A stretch of DNA of 64,000 bases, from the NCBI RefSeq assembly GCF_030733425.1, contig NZ_JASHIZ010000018.1, positions 1 to 64,000 on the forward strand, read 5' to 3'. A program made the position numbers and the translations under genes. Of the stretch, positions 18,174 through 27,837 are shown piece after piece. Source of the DNA: Roseovarius sp. MMSF_3350. Its GTDB lineage: Bacteria; Pseudomonadota; Alphaproteobacteria; Rhodobacterales; Rhodobacteraceae. Every line of letters begins with the position of its first letter. Position 1 is the stretch's first letter. The notes beneath the pieces are model-generated. The model was given only the letters and a program-made list of their open reading frames with translations, did not search any database and was not told where the DNA came from.

Positions 18174-19136
18174 ATGGCGCTGGAGGATGCGAAGAAACAG
18201 GTGGACCAGGCGGTCACGCGGGACGAGTTGCGTGGCCTCACGTTCGAGAATGCCTTTGGCGGCGCGCCGTCCTTTCTGCGGCGGAAGTACAGCAAGGACC
18301 TGGAGGGCGTGGACGTGGCCATCACCGGCATCCCGTTCGATCAGGCGGTGACCAACCGCACGGGCACACGGCTGGGTCCGCGGGCGGTGCGCGAGGCGTC
18401 GAGCCTGCAGCCTTTCGATCCGCCCATCTATTGGGACGGCTACAGCCCGCTGGAGGCGCTGGCGATCGTGGATTACGGCGACATGGCGTTCGATTATGCC
18501 AAGGTGTCGGAGTTTCCCGCCGCCCTGACCGAGCATATCCGCGGCATCCTGAAGGGCGGCGCGGCCAGCATCGCGATCGGCGGCGATCACTATATCTCGT
18601 TCCCGATCCTGCGCGCCTATGCCGAGAAATACGGGGCGCTGTCGCTGCTGCATTTCGATGCGCATTCCGACACCTGGGCGGATGACGACATGGAGCGGAT
18701 CGACCACGGCACCATGTTCTACAAGGCCGTCAAGGAAGGGCTTGTGGACCCTGCGCGCTCGATCCAGGTGGGGATCCGCACGGTGAACGAGGATAACCTG
18801 GGCGTGCCGACCCTGACCGCGCGCGAGGTGCACGAGATGGGACCTGCCGCCGTGGCCGCGCGTATCCGCGAGGTTCTGGGTAATGCGCCGACCTACATGA
18901 CCTTCGATATCGACTGTCTGGACCCGGCCTTCGCGCCGGGGACGGGCACGCCGGTCTGGGGCGGGCTGGCCAGCTGGCAGGCTGCCGCGATCCTGCGGGA
19001 TATCGCGGGGATCAACCTTGTGGGCGGGGACATGGTGGAAGTGTCGCCGCCCTTTGACACCACCGGGGCCACGGCCATCGCCGGCGCGCATGTGGTGATG
19101 GAGATGCTGTGCCTGTGGGGTTGGACACGGCGATAG
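18174..19136 (+). CDS. speB: agmatinase/ureohydrolase family protein
   Basis: A 320-residue arginase-fold enzyme with the complete binuclear manganese site: H139 (GGDH), D162, H164 and D166 (HFDAHSDTW), and D245 and D247 (TFDIDCLDP). It hydrolyses a guanidino compound to an amine and urea; agmatine to putrescine is the default reading. The GTGTPVWGG and EVSPPFD motifs fit the agmatinase/guanidinobutyrase branch and not arginase, but the two cannot be told apart by eye. Start ATG 18174 behind GGAGGG. Probably an operon with the M20 gene and the DUF1499 gene (14 bp downstream). Confidence 0.9.
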   Translation: MALEDAKKQVDQAVTRDELRGLTFENAFGGAPSFLRRKYSKDLEGVDVAITGIPFDQAVTNRTGTRLGPRAVREASSLQPFDPPIYWDGYSPLEALAIVDYGDMAFDYAKVSEFPAALTEHIRGILKGGAASIAIGGDHYISFPILRAYAEKYGALSLLHFDAHSDTWADDDMERIDHGTMFYKAVKEGLVDPARSIQVGIRTVNEDNLGVPTLTAREVHEMGPAAVAARIREVLGNAPTYMTFDIDCLDPAFAPGTGTPVWGGLASWQAAAILRDIAGINLVGGDMVEVSPPFDTTGATAIAGAHVVMEMLCLWGWTRR

Positions 19137-19150
19137 GAAAGGTAACGGAC

Positions 19151-19558
19151 ATGTATTATCTCACGCGGATCTTTGTCGTTGTGGTGCTGGCGCTGATCAC
19201 GTTTGCCGTCTACGTGCGGCTTGCGCCGTCTAATGCGGAGGACTGGCATGTGCTGCCGGACGGGCCTGAGCCGGGCGACGGTCGGAGCAGCGCCGTGCGG
19301 GTGGTGCCGGACGCGGGCGAGACGCTGACCCGGCTGGACGCGATCATCCGCGACACGCCGCGCACGGAGGTACTGGCGGGCTCGGTCGAAGAGGGGATGA
19401 TCACCTATGTCACCCGGTCGGCGCTGTGGGGGTTTCCCGACTACACGACGGTCGCGCGGCGGGACGGCCGGATCGTTCTTTACGGCAGGGCGCGGTTCGG
19501 CAAGGCGGACTTGGGCGTCAATGCCAAGCGGCTGGACGGATGGCTGTCGCAGCTATGA
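19151..19558 (+). CDS. DUF1499 family protein
   Basis: A 135-residue protein with an N-terminal membrane anchor (about 4-26) and a single DUF1499 domain. Family hallmarks are the MITYVTRSALWGFPDY stretch and the C-terminal GRARFGKADLGVNAKRLDGWL-like block. The role of DUF1499 is not known to me. Start ATG 19151 behind AAAGG. Its 3' end overlaps by 6 bp the end of the small convergent gene on the other strand. Confidence 0.85.
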   Translation: MYYLTRIFVVVVLALITFAVYVRLAPSNAEDWHVLPDGPEPGDGRSSAVRVVPDAGETLTRLDAIIRDTPRTEVLAGSVEEGMITYVTRSALWGFPDYTTVARRDGRIVLYGRARFGKADLGVNAKRLDGWLSQL

Positions 19559-19774
19559 GCTGAGGCAGCCGTCGGACACCTTGCGCCACATCGGCACGTT
19601 CAGCGACATCTGGCATTGCGCCATGAAGCTGCGCCCGTCGACCTGCATGCAGATCGTCTCGCCCATTTCGACCCGTGTCCCGGATTTGTCGGTGCAGTAG
19701 CATTCGACGGTTTTTCCCTGCGCCGAGGCCAGCACAGGTGCGAGGGCGAAGAGGAGGATGCAGATCCGTTTCAT
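19553..19774 (-). CDS. small secreted cysteine-containing protein
   Basis: Encodes 73 residues: a clear signal peptide (1-18, [18 protein letters not shown]) and a mature domain of 55 residues with five cysteines (C25, C27, C42, C54, C70), suggesting a disulfide-stabilised periplasmic fold. I do not recognise a family. The good signal peptide, in-register cysteines and sensible convergent placement support a real gene. It overlaps the DUF1499 stop by 6 bp. Confidence 0.7.
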   Translation of the reverse strand: MKRICILLFALAPVLASAQGKTVECYCTDKSGTRVEMGETICMQVDGRSFMAQCQMSLNVPMWRKVSDGCLSS

Positions 19775-19836
19775 GGAGTGATTTTAGCACGGCTTGGCGA
19801 CTTGACCAAGCGCGAGGAATAGGCAACACCGCGCAA

Positions 19837-20886
19837 ATGGTGCCATTGGACAAACTTCGCGAGATCACGCAGCGGTTCGAGTATATCGAGGCGCAGATGT
19901 CGGCCGGGACGGGCGACATCGCCAAGCTCGGCCGGGAATATGCGGAACTGCGCCCGGTGGTCGAGGAAATCCGCGCCTATAACGCCGTGCTGGACGGGAT
20001 CGAGAGTGCCCGCGCGATGCTGGCCGATCCCGAGATGAAGGAATTGGCCGCCGACGAGCTGGATACGCTGGAGGCGCAGCGCCCGGCGCTTGAGGAGCGG
20101 CTGCAACTGGCGCTGCTGCCGCGCGACAAGGCCGATGCACGGCCTGCCATCATCGAGATCCGGCCAGGCACGGGGGGCGAGGAGGCGGCGCTCTTTGCGG
20201 GCGACCTATTGCGCATGTACCAGCGCTATGCCGAAGCGCGGGGCTGGACGCTTGAGATCATCGAGTTCAGCGAGACCGAGCTGGGCGGGGTGAAGGAGGT
20301 CGTGGCCAATATCAAGGGCGAGGGCGTCTTTGCACGGCTGAAGTTCGAATCCGGCGTGCACCGGGTGCAGCGCGTGCCCGAGACGGAATCGGGCGGGCGG
20401 ATTCATACCTCTGCCGCGACGGTGGCCGTGCTGCCCGAGGCCGAGGACGTGGATATCCAGATCGACGCGAACGATCTGCGGATCGACACGATGCGCAGCT
20501 CCGGCGCGGGCGGCCAGCACGTGAACACTACTGACTCTGCCGTGCGGATCACGCACATCCCCACCGGGATCGTCGTCACCAGTTCCGAGAAGTCGCAGCA
20601 CCGCAACCGCGAGATCGCCATGCAGGTACTGAAGACGCGGCTGTTCGACATGGAACGGCAGAAGATGCATGACGAACGCTCGGCCAGTCGGGCGGCGCAG
20701 GTGGGCTCGGGCGACAGGTCCGAGCGGATCCGGACCTACAATTTCCCGCAGGGGCGCATGACCGATCACCGCATTAACCTCACGCTCTACAAGCTGGACC
20801 AGGTGATGCAGGGCGACCTGGACGAGGTGATCGATGCGCTGACCGCCGATGCGCAGGCGGCGCTTCTGGCGGAGATGGAAGGGTGA
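19837..20886 (+). CDS. prfA: peptide chain release factor 1
   Basis: RF1 (349 residues) recognises UAA and UAG. The stop-codon reading motif PET (in [14 protein letters not shown]) and the catalytic GGQ at 225-227 ([10 protein letters not shown]) are present. Start chosen at ATG 19837 ([10 protein letters not shown]); the frame is open upstream from 19675, but that part crosses the opposite small gene. A clear ribosome site is lacking. The stop overlaps the prmC start as GTGA, so RF1 and the methyltransferase that modifies its GGQ are translationally coupled. Confidence 0.97.
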   Translation: MVPLDKLREITQRFEYIEAQMSAGTGDIAKLGREYAELRPVVEEIRAYNAVLDGIESARAMLADPEMKELAADELDTLEAQRPALEERLQLALLPRDKADARPAIIEIRPGTGGEEAALFAGDLLRMYQRYAEARGWTLEIIEFSETELGGVKEVVANIKGEGVFARLKFESGVHRVQRVPETESGGRIHTSAATVAVLPEAEDVDIQIDANDLRIDTMRSSGAGGQHVNTTDSAVRITHIPTGIVVTSSEKSQHRNREIAMQVLKTRLFDMERQKMHDERSASRAAQVGSGDRSERIRTYNFPQGRMTDHRINLTLYKLDQVMQGDLDEVIDALTADAQAALLAEMEG

Positions 20887-21722
20887 GCCAGCGGGTCGCG
20901 GACCTCGTGCGTCATGCCGGGGTCACGCTCAGGGCGGCGGGCATCGAAGACGCGCAGCGCGAGGCGCGCAGCCTCGTGGCGCTGGCGCTTGGCGTGGCGC
21001 CCGACCGGGTATCCCTGCTGGCGCATGACGAAGTTACGCCCGATGCCATCGCGCAACTGCAAGACCTGCTGGAGCGCCGCGCAACACAACGTGTGCCGAT
21101 GTCTCATCTGACCGGGTGGCGCGACTTCTACCGGCATCGCTTCGAGGTCAGTGGCGACGTGCTCGACCCGCGGCCGGATACCGAAACGTTGGTGGAGGCG
21201 GCGCTGTCGCATCCATTCGGTCATGTGCTGGATCTCGGCACCGGCTCGGGGTGCATCCTTCTGTCGCTGCTCGCGGAGCGCGTGGAGGCCGCCGGTATCG
21301 GGACCGATATCTCGCCCGCCGCGCTTACCCTGGCCGACCGCAATGCCAGGCGCCTTGGCGTCGCCGACCGCTGCCTTCTGCTGCAGTCCGACTGGTTCGA
21401 GGCCGTCGAGGGGCGTTTCGACCTCGTGGTCTCGAACCCGCCCTATATTGCGGCCGATGAAATGCAGGACCTTGGGCCGGAGCTGATGCACGAACCGCGC
21501 GGCGCGCTGACCGACGAGGCGGATGGGCTGTCTGCCTATCGCCGGATCGTGCCGGGTGCTGTGTCCCACTTGCGGCCGGGGGGGCGATTGCTGGTCGAAA
21601 TCGGCTGGACGCAGGCCGCCGAGGTCAGTCGCCTGTTCAGCGAGGCGGGCTTTGTGCGTGTCGCGGTTTTGCGCGACATCGAAGGCCGCGACCGGGTTAT
21701 CGCAGGCGAAATACCCCTCTGA
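20883..21722 (+). CDS. prmC: peptide chain release factor N5-glutamine methyltransferase
   Basis: PrmC (HemK) methylates the GGQ glutamine of RF1 and RF2 using S-adenosylmethionine. The 279-residue product has the helical N-terminal domain (about 1-80), the SAM motif [10 protein letters not shown] and the signature N185-P-P-Y that holds the substrate glutamine. Start GTG 20883 overlaps the prfA stop by 4 bp. Both substrates are encoded in this window (prfA adjacent, prfB at 11381). Confidence 0.96.
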   Translation: MSQRVADLVRHAGVTLRAAGIEDAQREARSLVALALGVAPDRVSLLAHDEVTPDAIAQLQDLLERRATQRVPMSHLTGWRDFYRHRFEVSGDVLDPRPDTETLVEAALSHPFGHVLDLGTGSGCILLSLLAERVEAAGIGTDISPAALTLADRNARRLGVADRCLLLQSDWFEAVEGRFDLVVSNPPYIAADEMQDLGPELMHEPRGALTDEADGLSAYRRIVPGAVSHLRPGGRLLVEIGWTQAAEVSRLFSEAGFVRVAVLRDIEGRDRVIAGEIPL

Positions 21723-21942
21723 TCTGTGGAAAATAAGCGGTTTTGCCGGTTTTTTGCCAAATTATCCAGCTTACCCCTTGTGCAATGCGCCGAGGCGTGT
21801 TTACTGAGGACCATCACGACGAAGAGGGTCCTTGCGACACCCGTACGTGAGTTCAAGCCAGCACATTGATCCGGTCATCGTCGACGCAAGGGGCGTCACC
21901 CGGAACAAACAGCGCTTCAAGCAATAGGGCTGACAACCACAT

Positions 21943-22521
21943 ATGAGATCATCGAAGTCACGTTCGCGGAACAAGTCCAACCGCAACCGCTCGCCCCTGG
22001 GCAATGTCGTCAACCGCGTGTTCGACAGTTCCGGGCCCGAAGGCAAGGTGCGCGGCACGCCGCAGCAGATCATTGACAAGTACAACCAGCTTGCCCGCGA
22101 TACGCAATTGGCGGGCGACCGGGTTCTGACCGAGAACTTCCAGCAACATGCGGAGCATTACCTGCGCCTGCTGGGAGCGGCTCAGAAGGAGCAGGACCAG
22201 AAGCGCGAAGAGCAGGAGCGCCAGAACCGCGAGCGGCAGGCCGAACGTGACCGCGAGCGCGCCCAGCGCCAGGAACGCGAGTCCAACGGTGGCGGCGACG
22301 AGGGCGGCCAAGATGATCGCGACGATGCGCAACCCGACGTGATCCAAAGCGATTCCGAGAGTGACAGCGGGCTGGTGGAAACGCCCGAGAGCCAATCCAG
22401 CGAGAAACCGCAAAAGCCCAAGCGCAGTCGCAAGCCGCGCAAGAAGCCCGATGGCGGCAACGACGGCGGTGGCGACCAGGGACAGGGCGGCGGCCCGGAA
22501 TCCTCGGCGGCGGCAGAATAA
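21943..22521 (+). CDS. DUF4167 family protein, putative RNA-binding
   Basis: A 192-residue protein. It has a basic N-terminus (RSSKSRSRNKSNRNRSP), the DUF4167 core (about 25-78, with VRGTPQQIIDKYNQLARD and FQQHAEHYLRLL), a long charged coil rich in E, R and Q (about 80-115), and a disordered tail with lysine-proline and glycine repeats. The family is common in alphaproteobacteria, typically beside prmC as here; its role is unknown and RNA binding is inferred from the basic start. A 220-bp gap upstream contains a possible 31-codon reading frame. Confidence 0.88.
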   Translation: MRSSKSRSRNKSNRNRSPLGNVVNRVFDSSGPEGKVRGTPQQIIDKYNQLARDTQLAGDRVLTENFQQHAEHYLRLLGAAQKEQDQKREEQERQNRERQAERDRERAQRQERESNGGGDEGGQDDRDDAQPDVIQSDSESDSGLVETPESQSSEKPQKPKRSRKPRKKPDGGNDGGGDQGQGGGPESSAAAE

Positions 22522-22557
22522 GTCTACACCTTTTTCGTGATTTTCTTCGCTGACGGG

Positions 22558-23394
22558 TCAGGCAAGCGTTCTGGCGAGCGCGCAGAACTGCTCCAGCCCG
22601 ACGGTTTCGGCGCGGTCCGTGGGCTTAATCCCCGACGCGACAAGCCTGTCTTCGATGTCCGGCGCCATGCCTTTCAAGGCCGCGCGCAGCATCTTGCGTC
22701 GCTGATTGAAGGCCCGTGCCACCACGCGTTCCAGTACCTTCGGCTCTGCCGGGAAACGCGGGGCCGCGAGCGCCTCGAGATGCACCACTGCGCTTGACAC
22801 TTTCGGCGGCGGGGTGAACGCACCGGGCGGCAAATGCAGCACGATCTGCGCCGACGCCCGCCATTGCGCCAGGACCGCCAGACGACCGTACGCCTTTGAT
22901 CCGGGCTGCGCGACGATACGCTCGGCCACTTCGCGCTGGAACATCAGGGTCAGGCTTTGCCAGAACGGAGGCCAGGTGTCGGGGGTCAGCCAACGCACCA
23001 AAAGCTCGGTGCCGACGTTGTAGGGCAGGTTGGCCGCAACCTTGATCGGCTGAGTGAGTTGCGCCGCCGGGTCGATTTCCAGCGCGTCGCCATTGATGAT
23101 CTCCAGCCGGCCGGGATAGGCCTGCGCGATTTCTTCCAGGGCCGGGATGCAGCGTGCGTCCTTTTCCACCGCAAGCACCCGCCGTGCCCCCTCGGCAAGC
23201 AGTCCGCGCGTCAGGCCGCCGGGGCCGGGGCCAATCTCGAGCACGTCCGCGGTTTCGATATTGCCGGCCATGCGGGCGATCTTGGCCGTCAGGTTGAGGT
23301 CGAGAAGAAAGTTCTGCCCCAGGGATTTGCGCGCGCTTAGCCCATGGGCGGTTATCACGTCGCGCAAGGGCGGAAGCGTGTCGATCGCGCTCAT
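22558..23394 (-). CDS. rsmA: 16S rRNA (adenine1518-N6/adenine1519-N6)-dimethyltransferase
   Basis: RsmA (KsgA) dimethylates two adjacent adenines in the 3' hairpin of 16S rRNA. The 278-residue protein has [10 protein letters not shown] near the N-terminus, the SAM motif [14 protein letters not shown], the catalytic NLPYNVGTE and the C-terminal [14 protein letters not shown]. It is the last gene of the lptF-to-rsmA unit, overlapping pdxA by 4 bp (ATGA). It faces DUF4167 convergently. Confidence 0.97.
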   Translation of the reverse strand: MSAIDTLPPLRDVITAHGLSARKSLGQNFLLDLNLTAKIARMAGNIETADVLEIGPGPGGLTRGLLAEGARRVLAVEKDARCIPALEEIAQAYPGRLEIINGDALEIDPAAQLTQPIKVAANLPYNVGTELLVRWLTPDTWPPFWQSLTLMFQREVAERIVAQPGSKAYGRLAVLAQWRASAQIVLHLPPGAFTPPPKVSSAVVHLEALAAPRFPAEPKVLERVVARAFNQRRKMLRAALKGMAPDIEDRLVASGIKPTDRAETVGLEQFCALARTLA

Positions 23395-24371
23395 GCGCGT
23401 GCCCGGCCCAGGCGGGCGGCAAGGCGCACGGCCTCGATCATGGACGAGGCGTTGGCCACGCCCTTGCCCGCGATATCGAGCGCGGTGCCGTGATCCGGCG
23501 AGGTGCGCACGAAAGGCAGGCCCAGGGTCACGTTCACACCGCGGTCGAAATCCAGCGTCTTTATGGGGATCAGCGCCTGATCGTGGTACATGCAGACCGC
23601 CGCGTCATACGTGACGCGGGCGGCGGCGTGGAACATGGTGTCTGCGCTGAGGGGACCGCGCAGGTCCATACCCTCGCTCCGTAGCTTGTCCAGCACGGGC
23701 GTTATCACCTCGATCTCTTCGCGCCCCATCTTGCCGCCTTCGCCGGCATGGGGGTTGAGCCCTGCCACGGCGATGCGGGGCACGACGATGCCGAAATTGC
23801 GGATAAGGCCGTCGTGGGTGATGCGGATCGCCTGTTCAAGAACCTCGGGCGACAGGGCGGCGGGCACCTCCGACAACGGGATGTGGATCGTCGCGGGTAC
23901 GACGCGCAACTGGTCACTGGCCAGCATCATCACGACATGCCGAGTATCCGAGATTTCCGCGAGGAATTCCGTATGGCCGGGAAACGCGAAGCCCGCCCCA
24001 TCCTGCAAGGCTTTCTTGTGGATCGGCGCCGTGCACAGGGCGCTGGCAGCACCGTCGTTCACAAGCGAGACGCCCTTGGCGATCATGTCGATGACAGACT
24101 GGGCGTGGTTAGGGTTGGGCTGGCCGTGCGTCAGAGGCCCCTCGAACGGATGCGCCAGCACGGGCAGGGCGCTTTTGCCGGCTTCGGCCGCGTCCTTAGG
24201 GTTGTCGATACGGGCGACCGGCACATCCGCCGGCAGGTGGTCCGGGTCGCCCAGGAACAGCACCGGCACCTCGTCTTTCAAGGCGTGCCAGGCCCGGGCC
24301 GCGATTTCCGGACCGATGCCCGCGGGTTCGCCGCAGCTTATGGCGACGGGCAACGCGGAAGATGAGGTCAT
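23391..24371 (-). CDS. pdxA: 4-hydroxythreonine-4-phosphate dehydrogenase
   Basis: PdxA oxidises 4-phosphohydroxythreonine in the DXP-dependent pyridoxal phosphate route. The start is ATG 24371, overlapping the surA stop as ATGA; this gives 326 residues. The metal-binding histidines are in [16 protein letters not shown] and MYHDQAL, all conserved. The surA-pdxA-rsmA order is the well-known one, also seen in enterobacteria. Confidence 0.97.
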   Translation of the reverse strand: MTSSSALPVAISCGEPAGIGPEIAARAWHALKDEVPVLFLGDPDHLPADVPVARIDNPKDAAEAGKSALPVLAHPFEGPLTHGQPNPNHAQSVIDMIAKGVSLVNDGAASALCTAPIHKKALQDGAGFAFPGHTEFLAEISDTRHVVMMLASDQLRVVPATIHIPLSEVPAALSPEVLEQAIRITHDGLIRNFGIVVPRIAVAGLNPHAGEGGKMGREEIEVITPVLDKLRSEGMDLRGPLSADTMFHAAARVTYDAAVCMYHDQALIPIKTLDFDRGVNVTLGLPFVRTSPDHGTALDIAGKGVANASSMIEAVRLAARLGRARA

Positions 24372-25615
24372 TCCAGTTCGACGATCCGCGCCGCAGCCCG
24401 CAATTCGGCGAGATAGGCATTGGCAAAGCTGTCCAGCCGCCGGCTCTGGATGAAGTTGGTGATCTGCTGGGCCGAGGGTGCTTCGCCTTCGGTCTTCGGC
24501 GTCCGGCTGCACAGCATCAGCACCACGAGCGTTTGACCTCCGGAGCGTGTGACGCCGGTGGAAATCTCGCCCGGATCGAGCTTGGCAAGTTCGAACCGTA
24601 TGTCATCGGGAATTTCGGACGGCGATTTGCTGCCGCGTTCCAGCACCTGTTCCGGCTGACCCTGGGCAATGCCGTAAAGGTCGTTGCAGGTATCGGTGTC
24701 CGCATCTATCTGCGCGGCGCGGGCGAGGTTCTGCTCGGTGCGGCCACCGCTGATGTAATAGGCGGCGTACTCGATTTCCTCGTATTCCTGCTCGGGCTGG
24801 TCGATCTCCTCGATGTCGCGCAGCTGGAACAGGGCGATGGCGCCCTGCAGCGGCAGCGGGTTGCTCACTTCACCGGGCGCGAGCGCCAGCACCACCGAGC
24901 GCAGCCCTTCGGGAAGGTCGTTGACGGCAACCCAGTCCATACGCCCCCCGCGCCCGGCACTTTCCGTGGCCGAGTACCGCCGCGCGGCGGCGGCAAATTC
25001 AGCCTCGGTCGTATATTGGCTGATGCGGTTTGCGCGCTCCTGGATCGTCTGCGGATTGGCGTTCGCCAGCGGCATGATGATCTCGGACAAGAGCACGCGC
25101 ACGCTGGTCTCTTGCCCAAAGGAGAGGCGGGCACGGTCCACGTCGTCTTCGGTCACATTGACCCGAGGCCCGAAGCGGGCGCGCGAATATTCACGCCATG
25201 TCAGACCGGCCCGGACAAATTCGCGGTAGGTAGAAGGGTCGACGCCGGCCTGCTCCAATGCACCGATCATCTGCTCTGCATCCATGTTGGCGCGGCCTGC
25301 GAATTCCTCCATCCCGGCCATGATCGCGTCCTCGGTCAGCTCGAAGCCCGCGGCGCTGGCCGCGTCCAGTTTCAGCCGGTCCTCGATCAGCTGTTCGCGG
25401 GCGAGCTCTTCGGGGTCGCCCGGCACCTGGAACAGTTGCAGCATCCGGGCCCTCTGCGAAATCTCGTATCGGGTGATGGCCAGATTGTTGACCTTGATGA
25501 CCGCGTCGAACGGACTTTGCTGAGCCTGCGCGGGCCCCGTGCCGGTCAGCGCGGCAGTCGCAAAGAGGGTAAGCGCCAGAAGCGCGGAAGTGAGGTATGT
25601 AAGTCTTGGCATCAT
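24368..25615 (-). CDS. surA: periplasmic chaperone/peptidyl-prolyl isomerase SurA
   Basis: SurA escorts outer-membrane proteins across the periplasm. I start it at ATG 25615, which forms an ATGA overlap with the lptD stop, giving 415 residues; the frame stays open upstream inside lptD. A signal peptide (1-31, PAQA|QQSP) is followed by the SurA N-domain (about 33-160), one parvulin-like PPIase region (about 175-275) and a C-terminal helix that packs on the N-domain (about 380-412). Only one parvulin domain is evident, against two in E. coli; this is usual for alphaproteobacteria. Confidence 0.9.
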   Translation of the reverse strand: MMPRLTYLTSALLALTLFATAALTGTGPAQAQQSPFDAVIKVNNLAITRYEISQRARMLQLFQVPGDPEELAREQLIEDRLKLDAASAAGFELTEDAIMAGMEEFAGRANMDAEQMIGALEQAGVDPSTYREFVRAGLTWREYSRARFGPRVNVTEDDVDRARLSFGQETSVRVLLSEIIMPLANANPQTIQERANRISQYTTEAEFAAAARRYSATESAGRGGRMDWVAVNDLPEGLRSVVLALAPGEVSNPLPLQGAIALFQLRDIEEIDQPEQEYEEIEYAAYYISGGRTEQNLARAAQIDADTDTCNDLYGIAQGQPEQVLERGSKSPSEIPDDIRFELAKLDPGEISTGVTRSGGQTLVVLMLCSRTPKTEGEAPSAQQITNFIQSRRLDSFANAYLAELRAAARIVELE

Positions 25616-27837
25616 TGCTCGCATGTCCGGACGTAGCTTTTGTCGCGTGTCTTGGTGGTAAAGCCGCGAAGGCCAACCGTGAAACTGATATCGGTCGATG
25701 GCACGAGGATAGTGGAAGAGGTGAAGCGACGCGAGGCCGAAAGCGAAATGTCCACGCACTCATTGGTGTATGTGATCCCGAGTCCCGCCCGCACGGATTC
25801 GTCGCTGGCCACGTCGTAGCGCCAGTTGGCGCTTCCGGTCCAATGGCGTGACAGCCGATAGGAGGCGTCGAAGGCCCATTCCGAGATGTTGTTCGGCCGC
25901 GCCTCGGCCAGATCGTTGCGCAGCCAGATATAGGTGCCGCCGACGGCTGCGCGGTCATTGCGCCAACTGGCCCGCGCCTCTGCCTTGGTGGTGACGAAAT
26001 CGTCGTCGAAGAGGCCCCGCCCGGTGATGGTAAGCCCGTCATCGTTCTTGAACTGCCCCGCGATCAGCAGGTCGGAGTAGCGGTCCTGGAGCCCCGAGGA
26101 ATTGGTAAAGGCGGGCCCGCCGGCGGGGTCGACCTCGACCTCCTCGCGCACCACCTGACCAAGGGCGAAAGAGCTTTGCCAGCCCCTAGTGCCATAGCGT
26201 GTCCAGCTGATGCCGTATGCCGAGTTGAAGCCGCGCTCGCGCCGGTCCGGCGCAGTGAAGCGGGAGGTGGCGAAGAGGTTGCCCTCGTCGAACTCGATCC
26301 GGGTGCTTTCGTCGTTGGGCACAAGCGGGTTGCTGCCTCCGACCCATGAAAGCTGCATGACAGGCTCGATCACATGGGTCGCCCCCGCCGACGTGGTCTT
26401 CAGAAGCGGCCAGCGCAGCTCGACAGAGGCCGAGGGCGTGACCTCGACCGCATCCGACCGGCTGGTGATGCCAGCCTGCGACACGTGAAAGCTGTCGATG
26501 GCGAGCCCGACCTGCGCGCTGGTCAGCACGCCCGCGCCAAGTGTCCATGACCGGTGCCAGTCCGCACTGACGGTGAAGCGTGCGACGTCGCGGCCATCCG
26601 CGAACGGGTCGAAATCCGGGCCGTCGACCGCAAGATCCGAAGACCGGTAATGCGCGTGGCTGAGAACCCCAAGCCGGATTTCGCCGCCGGGCGCGTTGCC
26701 CAGCTGAAACCGGCTTTCATACTCGCCGTTCGAGACCACCGTCGGCAAGGTCGCATTGCTTTCCCCGGCACGAAGCGAATGGAAGCCGGTCAGGGCAAAC
26801 CGGATGTACTCGTCGCGCCGGGCACGCTCGATCGAGATCTCGCTGTCCAGCCGGTCTTTCTCGGAATAGCCGTAATCCAGCAGGTAGGTGTCGTCGTTCA
26901 CCGCCTCGATATCGAACCGCAGAGTAAAGTCGCGGGGCAGGGCGAACGTCCCGTTGGCAAAGACGTAGGATTTGAAGCTGCGCCCGCCGATGTCGTCATC
27001 GCTCAGAGCACCCTCCACCTCGATCGCGCCGGTGCGGAACGCTTGTCGATAGCGCAGCTCCAGCGTCCGGGTTTCGGTGGAAAGATACGGCGTGACGGTC
27101 AGGTCCTTGTGATCACCGAGCCGGATGAAATAGGGCACCCGGGCGCCGAACCCCAGAAGCGAGGAGTTGTTCAGCGACGGGACCAGAAATCCGGTGGCGC
27201 GTTCCAGCGTGGGATCGGGCAGGCGCAGGCGGGGCAGGTAGAAAACCGGTGTGTTCAGCACTCTGAACTGCGCACCGTCGAAATAAAGCTGCTTTTCCTG
27301 CTGGTCGTGAACGACACGGCGTGCACGCAGTTGCCAGAGCGGAGGGCTTTGCGAATTGCACACGCGGCACGAGGTGACGGCAGCCTTGTAGAGCTGGTTG
27401 TATCGCCCGTTGACCCGGGCCAACTCGTTCGCGGCCAGCTGCACCTGGTCATCCATCACGATACGCGCGCCCCTGAGCAGGCCGTTCCTCATCTCGCGGT
27501 CGAGCTCGGCACTGTCGGCCAGCACCAGCATCGTGCCGTCCGCGTCCTCCAGCGATATCGGTCCGGTCACCCGCAGGGTTTCGGTTGTGCGGTCGTAAAC
27601 GATTTCAGACGCCTTCAGCCGCCGCCCGTCGTAAAGCGCCTCGACATTGCCGGTGGCGACAAGCTGTTCGTTACCGGACAGAAAAACGTCGTCGGCCACC
27701 AGGATGGCTGGCTGCGGCGCATCCGTGGCGGCGGGCAAAGATGCATCGACACCGCCTTGCGCCACCGCGCCACCCGCCCAGATCAGCGCTGCGGCAAGCC
27801 CCGCAAGCCGGGCGCGTATTCCGGACCTGCGGCTCAT
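25612..27837 (-). CDS. lptD: LPS-assembly protein LptD
   Basis: LptD is the outer-membrane barrel that inserts lipopolysaccharide. Its 741 residues start at ATG 27837 (ATGA overlap with lptG). A signal peptide (1-27, GGAVAQ|GG) precedes the periplasmic OstA/jellyroll domain (about 40-140; VADDVFLSGNEQLVATGNVE) and the beta-barrel (about 180-741). Four cysteines stand out: C157 and C160 (SCRVC) at the domain junction, C694 (TNECVD), and C739 two residues before the end (RTCEQ). They could supply inter-domain disulfides as in E. coli, but in different places. Confidence 0.94.
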   Translation of the reverse strand: MSRRSGIRARLAGLAAALIWAGGAVAQGGVDASLPAATDAPQPAILVADDVFLSGNEQLVATGNVEALYDGRRLKASEIVYDRTTETLRVTGPISLEDADGTMLVLADSAELDREMRNGLLRGARIVMDDQVQLAANELARVNGRYNQLYKAAVTSCRVCNSQSPPLWQLRARRVVHDQQEKQLYFDGAQFRVLNTPVFYLPRLRLPDPTLERATGFLVPSLNNSSLLGFGARVPYFIRLGDHKDLTVTPYLSTETRTLELRYRQAFRTGAIEVEGALSDDDIGGRSFKSYVFANGTFALPRDFTLRFDIEAVNDDTYLLDYGYSEKDRLDSEISIERARRDEYIRFALTGFHSLRAGESNATLPTVVSNGEYESRFQLGNAPGGEIRLGVLSHAHYRSSDLAVDGPDFDPFADGRDVARFTVSADWHRSWTLGAGVLTSAQVGLAIDSFHVSQAGITSRSDAVEVTPSASVELRWPLLKTTSAGATHVIEPVMQLSWVGGSNPLVPNDESTRIEFDEGNLFATSRFTAPDRRERGFNSAYGISWTRYGTRGWQSSFALGQVVREEVEVDPAGGPAFTNSSGLQDRYSDLLIAGQFKNDDGLTITGRGLFDDDFVTTKAEARASWRNDRAAVGGTYIWLRNDLAEARPNNISEWAFDASYRLSRHWTGSANWRYDVASDESVRAGLGITYTNECVDISLSASRRFTSSTILVPSTDISFTVGLRGFTTKTRDKSYVRTCEQ

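Noticed and set aside
21723..21780. T-rich tract after prmC (CGGTTTTGCCGGTTTTTT) considered as terminator
   Set aside because: The preceding stem is only about three base pairs, so a rho-independent terminator cannot be supported.
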